From JASFBA01 sp036172265 (GTDB taxonomy: Bacteria; Chloroflexota; Chloroflexia; DTKN01), in contig JASFBA010000084.1 of NCBI GenBank assembly GCA_036172265.1, forward strand, positions 1 through 64,000: DNA of 64,000 nucleotides, in the 5' to 3' direction. Shown here piece after piece: positions 34,590 through 41,652 of the stretch. How positions within the stretch are numbered: the stretch's first letter is position 1; each line of letters begins with the position of its first letter. The notes beneath the pieces are model-generated. The model worked only from the letters and a program-made list of their open reading frames with translations. It did no database searches and was not told the origin of the DNA. The position numbers and the translations under genes are program-made.

Positions 34590-36101
34590 CTAGGCCGCCT
34601 GGCCGAAAAGGCCGGGCGGGATGTTTCGAGGAAGCAACACCCGAAGAGACCGGGGGATGGCCCGGAAGGTCATCGGCGTCTGCCCGATCGGTTCCCCGTC
34701 TACCTGAACGTAGAGAGGCGTCCGCGAGGAAATCACTACCTCCCGCGCCCGGCGATACTCTACCCCGCCGATCCATTTCTGACGCTGCAGGAGCGTCAAC
34801 AGGGCAAAGAGGGAGATCTGGGGCAGCCCCCCCTTGCCCCGCAGGATGCAGACGTCCAGGAGGCCGTCGTCCACCGTGGCCTGGGGCGTGACCTGGGCAA
34901 ATCCCCCGTAGAGCCGGGTGTTGCCGATGATCGCCACCACCGTCTCACCGGCGATCTGCTGGTCGTCCAAGATGATCACCGCCTCTTCTCCGGCGTAATG
35001 GATGGCCGAGGCGATGCCTCGGAGGATGTAACTCCAAGGCCAGAAGAGTTGCCGGGTATCGCCGGTCATGGTCTGCACTACGGCAGCGTCGTAGCCGACG
35101 CCGGCCATCAGGAGGAAGTAGCGCGAACCGGCCAATCCCAGGTCCATAGAGCGAATCTGGCCCTGGAGGAGGACCTGGGCCGCTTCCAGAGGCTCTGTAG
35201 GCAGGCCCTGCTCGCGGGCCCAGATGTTGCCCGTGCCCAGCGGCAGGACGGCGAGAGCCGTAGTCGTGCCGGCCAGGCCGTTGACCACCTCGTTGACGGT
35301 GCCATCGCCGCCGACGGCGACGACGACATCCAGCCCGGCTGCGGCCGCCTCGCGGGCCAGTTCCATTGCGCCCCCGGGTTTGCGGGTCTCCCGCAGGCTC
35401 ACTTCCCAACCTTGGCGCACCAGATAACCGAGGACTTCTTCCAGGTCGGCCAGACGGTAGGCCTGGCCGGCGGCCGGATTCAGAATCAGGCGCACCCGGG
35501 GGTGAGGGGGTAGGGGAGCGGGAAGGCCTTCCAGGTAACGGGCGATCTCCTCCACCGCCTCCGAGATATCACCGCCGGTATCCACCACCCGGTGCGGCCG
35601 GCGGACCGGCTCCATCTTCCCGGCGTAATCCAGGTAGACCGACCAGTCGGCCTCCGATCCATAGTCCGGCAGGAGGCCCTCCCCCCGTTCCTGCAGCCGC
35701 TGGCGCACCACTTCGGGCGCGGCCGTGGTCTGCAATACCATCAGGGCTGCCCCTTTCTCCTCGGCCAGGGTATAGTAGCGCCGGCGGTGGCGGCGAAGGA
35801 GGTTGGTGGCATCGAAAATGACGCTGTGGCCTTCCTCCAGAAGGCCGGCCACTACCTCCAGACAGGTGCTGTGGACGATATGATGCTCCTCAGGCGCGTA
35901 AGTGGGGCGAGGGAAAAGGAGCCGCCGCACCTGGTCGCTGGCGACGATGACCAGGGGCAGGCGATCGGCCAGACGCTGGGCCAGGTACGATTTGCCTGTC
36001 CCCGGCAGGCCGCACAGGAGGATCAGGGCCGGCCGAAGCAGCCGGCCCGAAGGGAGGCGAAGCGCCGCCCGAATGCGACACGCATCCTGTCCCTGAGGCA
36101 T
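34590..36101 (-). CDS. Fusion of P-loop nucleotide kinase-like domain and diacylglycerol/lipid kinase
   Basis: In the 503-residue protein, residues about 25-195 form a small-molecule kinase-like P-loop domain with Walker A 'LCGLPGTGKSYLAQRLADRL' (G31-S38) and 'VIFDATNLLRRHRRRYY', as in polynucleotide-kinase-type or zeta-toxin-like predicted kinases. Residues about 200-495 form a DagK/YegS/sphingosine-kinase-like domain with 'RLILNPAAGQ', the nucleotide-binding 'VVVAVGGDGTVNEVVNGLAG' and 'LPLGTGNIWARE', plus the C-terminal 'DDGLLDVCIL..' segment. Both halves look intact. I infer phosphorylation of a lipid or sphingoid base; the job of the first domain is open. It heads an operon from the promoter at 36188-36216. 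Confidence 0.85.
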   Translation of the reverse strand: MPQGQDACRIRAALRLPSGRLLRPALILLCGLPGTGKSYLAQRLADRLPLVIVASDQVRRLLFPRPTYAPEEHHIVHSTCLEVVAGLLEEGHSVIFDATNLLRRHRRRYYTLAEEKGAALMVLQTTAAPEVVRQRLQERGEGLLPDYGSEADWSVYLDYAGKMEPVRRPHRVVDTGGDISEAVEEIARYLEGLPAPLPPHPRVRLILNPAAGQAYRLADLEEVLGYLVRQGWEVSLRETRKPGGAMELAREAAAAGLDVVVAVGGDGTVNEVVNGLAGTTTALAVLPLGTGNIWAREQGLPTEPLEAAQVLLQGQIRSMDLGLAGSRYFLLMAGVGYDAAVVQTMTGDTRQLFWPWSYILRGIASAIHYAGEEAVIILDDQQIAGETVVAIIGNTRLYGGFAQVTPQATVDDGLLDVCILRGKGGLPQISLFALLTLLQRQKWIGGVEYRRAREVVISSRTPLYVQVDGEPIGQTPMTFRAIPRSLRVLLPRNIPPGLFGQAA

Positions 36102-36119
36102 CCGCCTTTCACCGAATCG

Positions 36120-36140
36120 CCCCGAGCATCTTGCTCGGGG
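36120..36140. repeat. Perfect 9-bp palindrome CCCCGAGCA/TGCTCGGGG
   Basis: A perfect inverted repeat around TCT within the predicted 5' leader of the kinase-fusion mRNA. No other copy was seen in the window. Confidence 0.55.
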
Positions 36141-36187
36141 CTACCCTGTTTCCTGCCGAAAGCGACCTTACCGATCGCGCCCCAAAT

Positions 36188-36216
36188 ATTATACCCCACC
36201 TTGGAGGGGCAAGCAA
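36188..36216 (-). promoter_or_regulatory. Promoter for the kinase-fusion operon
   Basis: On the minus strand, TTGCTT (36216-36211), 17 bp and TATAAT (36193-36188). Confidence 0.7.
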
Positions 36217-36240
36217 ATTCTGCATCCACTTATAGCCGGC

Positions 36241-36287
36241 CGGGCCGGATTGACAAGCCGACCTACCGAATGATGAGCGGATGTCAG
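36241..36287. repeat. REP-like palindromic repeat, copy 2
   Basis: The core CGGATTGACAAGCCGACCTACC is followed by the tail GAATGATGAGCGGATGTCAG, matching copy 1 at 4379-4428 over nearly its whole length with small differences. It lies just upstream of the minus promoter at 36188-36216. Confidence 0.7.
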
Positions 36288-36610
36288 TCCATCAGGTAGG
36301 AGCAAGGGAGTAAGGGGGAGTTCCGACAAACCTGGGTCCCACCCCGCCGGTGTAAAAGTAGGGGCGGTTTCACTCCACCCATAGGTATCAAGCCAACGGA
36401 AGTTCCCCCCGGTGGAGAGGCTAGGGGGAAGAGCGACGCCGGCAGCCCTTCTCCCCCTCCTGACCTCCCCCATCCAGGGGGAGGGACTCCGCTCTCCTGC
36501 CTTCGGGCAGGATGGTCATCGGGCGAGATAGGTGAAGGAAAAGGGGAAACGGAACCGGTTCGCCGGGGAGTACCATCGCTGCGCTCTACTTGTCCCGCTT
36601 GATAGGTATA

Positions 36611-36631
36611 GGGCGTAGCGGTGCTACGCCC
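36611..36631. terminator. Perfect 9-bp hairpin downstream of the DUF5680 gene
   Basis: GGGCGTAGC-GGT-GCTACGCCC lies 30 bp beyond the stop of the minus-strand gene ending at 36663. It could end that transcript but has no strong U-tract. A partial copy of the sequence is near 12224-12237. Confidence 0.4.
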
Positions 36632-36662
36632 CTGTTGCTATGCAAGGGGAAACAACAGTCCC

Positions 36663-37118
36663 CTATCGTACCAGGCCTCCGCAGTAATGCATTCGGAAGA
36701 GTTCTTCCTGCTGGTAGAAAACCTGCGTCTCCCCCTCAAAGAGGGCCAAATCCCCTTCGTTGCGGTCCTCGTAGCGCAGGTTGCGCTCCTGAAAACGGTG
36801 TGGTCCCAGCAGGCGACGCTCCCGGTAGCGTTCCAACTGGGCCCGCTGGAGGAAGGCAGCCAGTTCTTCGCCGGGCAGGGGCAGGTCACGGATAAGGATC
36901 AGGTAATTCATTCCCCAGACAACCGTTCCAGCCCGCCGGACAACTTCCTGACCGATGAGGCGGCTCTGGCCAAAGTAACTATCCCGGTAGGAAAGGGCGC
37001 CTTCGCGATAGACAATTTCCACCGCTCCGGGACGTTCGGGCGGCAGGCGCCGGCTGCGTCCCAGACAAGTGTGCTCCCGGGCCAGGATGATAAAGCGCTC
37101 CAGTTCGCGCAAGTCCAT
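36663..37118 (-). CDS. DUF5680-like protein
   Basis: The 151-residue protein is soluble. The pattern 'LERFIILAREHTCLG ... YREGALSYRDSYFGQSRLIGQEVVRRAGTVVWGMNY', shown by its LSYRDSYFGQS, GQEVV and VWGMNY cores, matches my recollection of the DUF5680 domain. Function is unknown. ATG 37118 is selected because CGGGAGGAC lies directly upstream; ATG 37136 would add six residues. Its promoter (37343-37371) implies a leader of about 220 nt containing palindromic repeat copy C. Confidence 0.65.
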   Translation of the reverse strand: MDLRELERFIILAREHTCLGRSRRLPPERPGAVEIVYREGALSYRDSYFGQSRLIGQEVVRRAGTVVWGMNYLILIRDLPLPGEELAAFLQRAQLERYRERRLLGPHRFQERNLRYEDRNEGDLALFEGETQVFYQQEELFRMHYCGGLVR

Positions 37119-37243
37119 GGCCGTCCTCCCGTTCATCGTTCAGCACCGCTATGTTTTTTACTGGACACCGGCGAAATCACCCTATGTCGCCCTTGCCTTC
37201 GTGCTTCACCGGGATGCCACTTAGTCTATCCGAACCCCCCGCC

Positions 37244-37272
37244 GGGTAGGCGAAGGCACTGCCTTTCTACCC
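37244..37272. repeat. GCGAAGGCA palindromic repeat, copy C
   Basis: GGGTAGGCGAAGGCA-C-TGCCTTTCTACCC is a near-perfect palindrome. It is preceded by CTATCCGAACCCCCC as in copies A and B, and lies in the predicted leader of the DUF5680 mRNA. Confidence 0.7.
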
Positions 37273-37342
37273 ACGAACATCTCCCCCGAGGGGCGGGTTC
37301 AGAACCCTTACCGGGTCGAGTTCACCAGAGTCTAGTTTTTTT

Positions 37343-37371
37343 ATTCTAGCAAAAGGGCCGGCCTCCGTCAA
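37343..37371 (-). promoter_or_regulatory. Promoter for the DUF5680 gene
   Basis: On the minus strand, TTGACG (37371-37366), 17 bp and TAGAAT (37348-37343). Confidence 0.6.
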
Positions 37372-37404
37372 GGCGGGACTTTATAAAATTTCGATAGTAA
37401 AAAC

Positions 37405-37433
37405 TTGACAAAATTACCAAAGTGTGGTACAAT
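37405..37433 (+). promoter_or_regulatory. Promoter for the regulator pair 37504-38840
   Basis: TTGACA (37405-37410), 17 bp and TACAAT (37428-37433), about 70 bp upstream of ATG 37504. Confidence 0.75.
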
Positions 37434-37503
37434 ATATGGGGCATCTTGGAATCTGCCGGTGCACGGCGAGGTACCTGGCCAAGGCTGGGCCAAGGAGAGG
37501 ACG

Positions 37504-38169
37504 ATGTCGGCAGCCAGCACGCGAGAACAGATTCTCTTTCTTCTGCGGACCGAGGGCCCGTTGACGGCCGCGCGTCTGGGAGAGCGCCTGGGCATCGGCA
37601 TCACCGCCGTGCGCCAACATCTGGAGCGACTACGGGCTGAGGGGTGCGTCGAGGTGGCCGGCCTGAAGCGCGGGCGAGGCCGGCCCTGTCAACTCTTTTC
37701 CCTGACCCCGGCCGCCGACCGCCTTCTGCCCCAGGGCTATGAGGCTCTGGCCCTGGACCTTCTGGAGGCAATCCTGCGTTTGCCCCAGGGAAATATGCTG
37801 GTCCGGCAGATCCTTTCTGCCCGACGGAAACTGTGGCTCGAACGCTACAGTTCACGCCTGGCCGGCTTCCCCCTGAACGAACGGCTCGCCCAGATTACCG
37901 AGATTTTCAACGAAAAGGGGGGACTGGCTCATTACGCAGCCCAGGCCGACGGCTCCTATCTCTTGACCAAGCATCACTGCAATATCTCGGCCGTGGCCCT
38001 GCGTCACCCGATCTTTTGCCAGGAGGAACAGGCCTGGCTGCAGGAAGCCCTGGAGTCCCAGGTAGAGGTACTGCGACTTCGGGCTCGTGGAGACCCATTC
38101 TGTCAGTTCCGTATCATCCCTCGCCCAGCAGTTGCCGCATCTGTTGGGCCAAGGGGAGGAGGAAGATAA
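37504..38169 (+). CDS. SufR-like winged-helix regulator with cysteine cluster
   Basis: The 221-residue protein has an N-terminal winged helix-turn-helix at about 5-70 ('REQILFLLRTEGPLTAARLGERLGIGITAVRQHLERL'; core LGIGITAVRQHLERL). A C-terminal cysteine pattern at about 155-205, 'HHCNISAVALRHPIFCQEEQ' and 'GDPFCQFRI', resembles the Fe-S ligands of SufR/IscR-like DeoR-type regulators. It would sense iron-sulfur or redox status and control Fe-S genes. No suf genes are in the window. ATG 37504 follows GAGAGGACG. It is coupled to the Crp-type gene through a TAATG junction. Confidence 0.75.
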   Translation: MSAASTREQILFLLRTEGPLTAARLGERLGIGITAVRQHLERLRAEGCVEVAGLKRGRGRPCQLFSLTPAADRLLPQGYEALALDLLEAILRLPQGNMLVRQILSARRKLWLERYSSRLAGFPLNERLAQITEIFNEKGGLAHYAAQADGSYLLTKHHCNISAVALRHPIFCQEEQAWLQEALESQVEVLRLRARGDPFCQFRIIPRPAVAASVGPRGGGR

Positions 38170-38840
38170 TGCAACGGGGACCGTTCCCTCATCTAGCCGC
38201 CGTCCGGCCGGATCCTTGGTGGAGGTTGAAGCAAGCAGCCCGCCGGAGGACGTTCCACAGAGGAGAAGTGCTCTTTCAGGCCGGCAGGCCGGCCGACGAA
38301 CTGTACCTGCTGGAACGGGGTCGGATTCGGCTTTTCAGCCGCTCTCCCCAAGGCCGGAGACTGACCCTGAGCGTCGTGGAGCCAGGGGACATCTTCGGCG
38401 AACAGGCCCTTTTCCCCCGGGGGGCCCGGACCAGCCACGCCCAGGCCCTGACCGATGGGGTACTCTATGCCCTGTCCCGCCAGAGGTTGGAGGAACTCCT
38501 GTGGGAGGACCCCACCCTGGTCTTGCAGGTCCTGGAGAACCTGGGGAAGCGGCTCCGTTCCGTGGAGCGCCGTTTGGGCGACCTGGTCTTCAAGTCGGCT
38601 CCGGAACGGCTGGCGGCGTTGCTCCTGGACATGGTCGATCCGAGAGTCCGACAGAGTTCTGGGCCGACCTGGTTGCCTTTCCGCTACACCCACCAGCAGT
38701 TTGCCGAAATGATCAACACCCATCGGGAAACGGTGACCAAGATCTTCAGCCGCTTCCGCGACGACCGTCTGCTGGATTTTGACCGGGATCAGATCGTCCT
38801 GCTGGATATGGAACGCCTGCGGGAGATGAGCCTGCGCTGA
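38169..38840 (+). CDS. Crp/Fnr-family transcriptional regulator
   Basis: The 223-residue protein has an N-terminal cyclic-nucleotide-binding fold at about 20-135 ('GEVLFQAGRPADELYLLERGRIRLFS', 'GDIFGEQALF'). The C-terminal HTH at about 150-220 carries 'RYTHQQFAEMINTHRETVTKIFSRF', matching the Crp recognition-helix motif (RETVTK). It has no N-terminal cysteine cluster, so it is not an Fnr-type Fe-S sensor. The start overlaps the stop of the SufR-like gene by one base, so the two are co-expressed. Confidence 0.9.
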   Translation: MQRGPFPHLAAVRPDPWWRLKQAARRRTFHRGEVLFQAGRPADELYLLERGRIRLFSRSPQGRRLTLSVVEPGDIFGEQALFPRGARTSHAQALTDGVLYALSRQRLEELLWEDPTLVLQVLENLGKRLRSVERRLGDLVFKSAPERLAALLLDMVDPRVRQSSGPTWLPFRYTHQQFAEMINTHRETVTKIFSRFRDDRLLDFDRDQIVLLDMERLREMSLR

Positions 38841-38884
38841 TGGGCCGCCGGCAAAGTGGCCGACGGACGCCCAGGAGTGGGAAA

Positions 38885-39037
38885 ATGGCGAAGAGTTTAC
38901 AAGAAGCCCTTCTGGAGGTCGAGGAAGACCTAAAGCGAATCGGCCTGCGGGTCCGAACGGGCAGGAAGCGTCGGCGTGTCCGCCGCAAGGAGCCACCTGC
39001 TTCTTCCCAGGAATCCTCGGCTCGGCCGTCCCGCTAG
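38885..39037 (+). CDS. Small basic hypothetical protein
   Basis: This frame encodes 50 residues: an amphipathic helix (KSLQEALLEVEEDLKRIGL) then a very Arg/Lys-rich tail. AGGAGTGGG precedes ATG 38885; ATG 38840 in frame is an alternative. It follows the Crp gene and its stop overlaps, antisense, the stop of the cNMP/ferredoxin gene. It could be a real small nucleic-acid-binding protein or a chance frame. Confidence 0.4.
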   Translation: MAKSLQEALLEVEEDLKRIGLRVRTGRKRRRVRRKEPPASSQESSARPSR

Positions 39038-40467
39038 ATGTCCCCGATGGTCTCGTTCGCCTCTCCCGGCACGGTACAGTCGAGCGATTCCCGGGGAGGA
39101 ACCCCGAAGTATTCCTCCACCCGCACCAACCTCAGCGCTCCGGTCGGGCAGGCTGCCAGGCAGGCCAGTTCGGGGTAGCCCCGGCAGAGGTCGCACTTTT
39201 CGGCCCGCGGAACCCCCTTTTCCTTCATCGGCCGGCCTAAGAGCCCGGCGAACAGCCGTTCCCAGAGCCCGCCGGCCGGCTCCGGGGTGATCTGCACCAT
39301 CTCGATGGCCCCGTAAGGACAGGCCGGAACGCAGCGGCCGCAGCCGTTACAACGTTCGTTCACAAAGAGGCGGCCGGCCTCGTCCCATTCCAGAGCCTCC
39401 ATCGGGCAGGCCGGGATGCACTCCGGATAGAGGCAGTGCCGGCAGGCCGCAGGGAGAGTCACATATCCTACCACCAGGCCGTCCAGGTGCAGCCGGGAGT
39501 GTCCGAAGCGCCGCTGACAGGCTTCCTCGCAACGGCGACAACCCCGCGGACAGCGCATCCGCTCCCTTACCAGGAGACGCTCGGCTACGGCCGCTTCCCC
39601 ACGGACTACCTGATTGAGCACCTGGGCCCGCCGCAAATCGCTTTGGATTTCCAGCGTGCGTTGCAGCCGTTTCCGTACGATCCCTTCAACCGCCCGACGC
39701 AGCACCGGCTGCTCCTCCAGAAGGCTGCGGAAAGTGGTCTCGGGAAGTTCCAACACCTCCAGGCGGGTAAGCGCCCAGACGGTGGCCGAACGGGGTTGCC
39801 GGAGCACCAGCGCCATCTCGCCGAAAAAATCGCCGGCGGCCAGGACGGCCAGGGCCTGCTCTCGCTCCGTGCCATAGTTCCGGGCGACGACCGCCTGTCC
39901 CCAGGCGATGAGAAACAGGGAGCGGTCGGGTTCGCCTTCGCGAATGACCACCTCGTGGCGAGCGTAAGACCGTGGGGTCAAGCAGGCCGCTATGGCCTGG
40001 CGTTCCTGACGGGAAAGGGGGCTGAAGAGCGGCACCCGGCTGAGGGCGGTGACGGTCTGGCGTTCTTCGTGGGCCCGGTAGAGGGCGGCGCGCAGGGTCG
40101 GAGCCTGCTCCAGATGGTGGGACAGGGACTCGCGGGAGACCTGAAGGGTGAGACAGGGGGTGAGGGCCTGGACGGTGGCCGAGCGCGGCTGTCCGGTAAA
40201 GAGACTGCCCTCGCCGAAAAAGTCGCCCCGTTCCAGGACGGCCAGGAGGACGGGCCGGCCGGCCAGATCTACGGTGGTAACACGTACCTGGCCCTGAAGG
40301 AGAAAGTAAAGGTGCTGACCCTCTTCCCCTTCGGCCAGGATGCACTGGTCGGGAGAAAAGGCTCGCAGCGCCATCCACGGCACCAAGGGAGCGATTTCTT
40401 CCTCCGGGATGCCGGAGAAGCAGGGAAGTTGTCGCAATTCGGCCAAAGCCTCGGACGGGACAACCAT
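39034..40467 (-). CDS. Tandem cyclic-nucleotide-binding domains fused to multi-[4Fe-4S] ferredoxin module
   Basis: In the 477-residue protein, residues about 10-125 and 135-255 are two Crp-like cNMP-binding domains ('GDFFGEGSLFTGQPRSATV' and 'GDFFGEMALVLRQPRSATV'). Residues about 310-460 hold a poly-ferredoxin region: an initial 'CPRGCRRCEEAC', then 'CRHCLYPECIPACPMEAL', 'CNGCGRCVPACPYGAI' and 'CDLCRGYPELACLAACPTGAL', enough for several 4Fe-4S clusters. There is no DNA-binding HTH. I infer electron transfer gated by a nucleotide ligand or docking. ATG 40467 has AAGGAGAAGG upstream. Adjacent Crp and SufR-like regulators suggest redox control. Confidence 0.85.
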   Translation of the reverse strand: MVVPSEALAELRQLPCFSGIPEEEIAPLVPWMALRAFSPDQCILAEGEEGQHLYFLLQGQVRVTTVDLAGRPVLLAVLERGDFFGEGSLFTGQPRSATVQALTPCLTLQVSRESLSHHLEQAPTLRAALYRAHEERQTVTALSRVPLFSPLSRQERQAIAACLTPRSYARHEVVIREGEPDRSLFLIAWGQAVVARNYGTEREQALAVLAAGDFFGEMALVLRQPRSATVWALTRLEVLELPETTFRSLLEEQPVLRRAVEGIVRKRLQRTLEIQSDLRRAQVLNQVVRGEAAVAERLLVRERMRCPRGCRRCEEACQRRFGHSRLHLDGLVVGYVTLPAACRHCLYPECIPACPMEALEWDEAGRLFVNERCNGCGRCVPACPYGAIEMVQITPEPAGGLWERLFAGLLGRPMKEKGVPRAEKCDLCRGYPELACLAACPTGALRLVRVEEYFGVPPRESLDCTVPGEANETIGDI

Positions 40468-40521
40468 CGTTTCCTTCTCCTTGCAGGGCCACCGTGAGAA
40501 ACGCAACCCGAGTTGCCCTAC

Positions 40522-40550
40522 ATTATAACAAATCGGCGCGCCCGTTTCAA
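40522..40550 (-). promoter_or_regulatory. Promoter for the cNMP/ferredoxin gene
   Basis: On the minus strand, TTGAAA (40550-40545), 17 bp and TATAAT (40527-40522), about 55 bp ahead of ATG 40467. It lies beyond the stop of the radical SAM gene, so the ferredoxin gene has its own start. Confidence 0.7.
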
Positions 40551-40556
40551 TTGGAA

Positions 40557-41645
40557 TCAGTACTCCGCCCCCAGGAGGTGTCGGTTGCCGAGGCGTACGT
40601 TTCGCAATCCGGCCGCTCGGGCAGCCTCCAGGCACGATTCGGCGTGCCGGAGGGAAGTGGTCGGCAGATCGCCCAGGAAAAAGGCCGGCCCAAAGGCCAG
40701 CAGGGCATAGGGGATGTCCAGGCTGAAGGAGGCGATGTAGCGGGCCAGCGCTCCCACCTCCTCCGCATCTACGTAGCCGGGGACGAGGAGCGTGGCCGCC
40801 ACCACCAGCGGCGGTTCCGGCCGTTCGGCAAAACGCCGCGCCGCCCGGGCAAAGTTCTCCAGCGTGCGCCGGTTGGTCACCCCGGTCAGGGCCAGGTGGA
40901 GCGGCTCATTCCATGCCTTCAGGTCGAACTTGACGATGCCCCCGCTCTCCAGCGAAAGTTGCACCGCCCGGTCCAGAAGTTGGGGAGCCATCGTCCCGTT
41001 GGTCTCCCAGCAGATGCGGAGGCCTCGCTCGGCCAGGATGTGGGCAGCGGCCAGGGCGTGGGGCATCTGCGGGGAAGGGTCGCCGCCAAAGTAGCAGATA
41101 CACTCGGTGCGGGCGTGGGCCGCTCTTGCCAGTTCCTCTGCACTGAGGAGGTCATCCGGAGGATGCAGGTGGCGGTAATGCCAGTTCTGACAGCCCAGAC
41201 AGTCAAAGGTGCATGCCCCGTAGAAGACGGCCAGGTTGACCCGGCCGCGCAGGTGGCGGGCCGGGCAGACCCAATCGGCGACGCAGTTGGTGGGAAGAGG
41301 ATCGTCGTACCAGTGAAGCAACCCCCGCCTCGGAGTGCCGGCGTGGTGCAGGAGCCGGCCTCCTCTGTTTTCCCGCAATCCGCAGTAGCCTCGCTCGCCC
41401 TCGGCCATCCGGCAGCGGTGCAGGCAAAGGCCGCAAGAAATACCCCCAGGGGTATCCGGGGGACGTTCTGGCAGGCCGAACTCCCGCCGGGCGCGGGCAT
41501 GGGCGGCCGTAGCCAGCAGCAACGCCTCTTCCGGGCGCTCGCGCAAGCAGTCTCCACACACTCCCAGGAAAGCGGCCACCGGCGGCCGGGTGCGGCCGCA
41601 GATCCGGCATGCCCCGCCTTCGAGCCAGCGAAATGTCCTGCTCAT
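40557..41645 (-). CDS. Radical SAM protein (PflA/AmmeMemoRadiSam-like)
   Basis: The 362-residue protein has the radical SAM cluster motif CTFDCLGC (CxxxCxxC) at about residue 144 inside 'NLAVFYGACTFDCLGCQNW'. Two extra N-terminal cysteine motifs, CRICG..CGDC and CGLCLHRC, probably bind zinc or a further cluster. 'CYFGGDPSPQMPHAL' and 'CWETNGT' match activating-enzyme family members. It is the last gene of the ThiS-ThiF-HEAT-radical SAM operon (7-bp gap). The substrate could be a protein partner to be activated or a cofactor; this is not decidable here. Confidence 0.82.
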   Translation of the reverse strand: MSRTFRWLEGGACRICGRTRPPVAAFLGVCGDCLRERPEEALLLATAAHARARREFGLPERPPDTPGGISCGLCLHRCRMAEGERGYCGLRENRGGRLLHHAGTPRRGLLHWYDDPLPTNCVADWVCPARHLRGRVNLAVFYGACTFDCLGCQNWHYRHLHPPDDLLSAEELARAAHARTECICYFGGDPSPQMPHALAAAHILAERGLRICWETNGTMAPQLLDRAVQLSLESGGIVKFDLKAWNEPLHLALTGVTNRRTLENFARAARRFAERPEPPLVVAATLLVPGYVDAEEVGALARYIASFSLDIPYALLAFGPAFFLGDLPTTSLRHAESCLEAARAAGLRNVRLGNRHLLGAEY

Positions 41646-41652
41646 CGCCCAC

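Larger units (their letters stand above)
36102..36662. other. 561-bp intergenic region rich in hairpins and repeats
   Basis: From left to right: hairpin CCCCGAGCA-TCT-TGCTCGGGG (36120-36140) in the kinase-fusion leader; the minus promoter 36188-36216; REP-like copy 2 (36241-36287); a C/G-homopolymer-rich stretch with small stems such as CCTGCC-TTC-GGGCAGG near 36498-36511; and hairpin GGGCGTAGC-GGT-GCTACGCCC (36611-36631). No gene was found. Confidence 0.6.
37119..37503. other. 385-bp divergent intergenic region
   Basis: It contains palindromic repeat copy C (37244-37272), the palindrome GGGTTC-A-GAACCC (37304-37316 region), the minus promoter for DUF5680 (37343-37371) and the plus promoter for the regulator (37405-37433). 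No gene was seen. Confidence 0.55.

Noticed and set aside
36340..36560. Possible gene in the kinase-fusion upstream region
   Set aside because: Frames are short, with skewed C/G homopolymer composition and no ribosome binding site. The stretch resembles palindromic intergenic filler.
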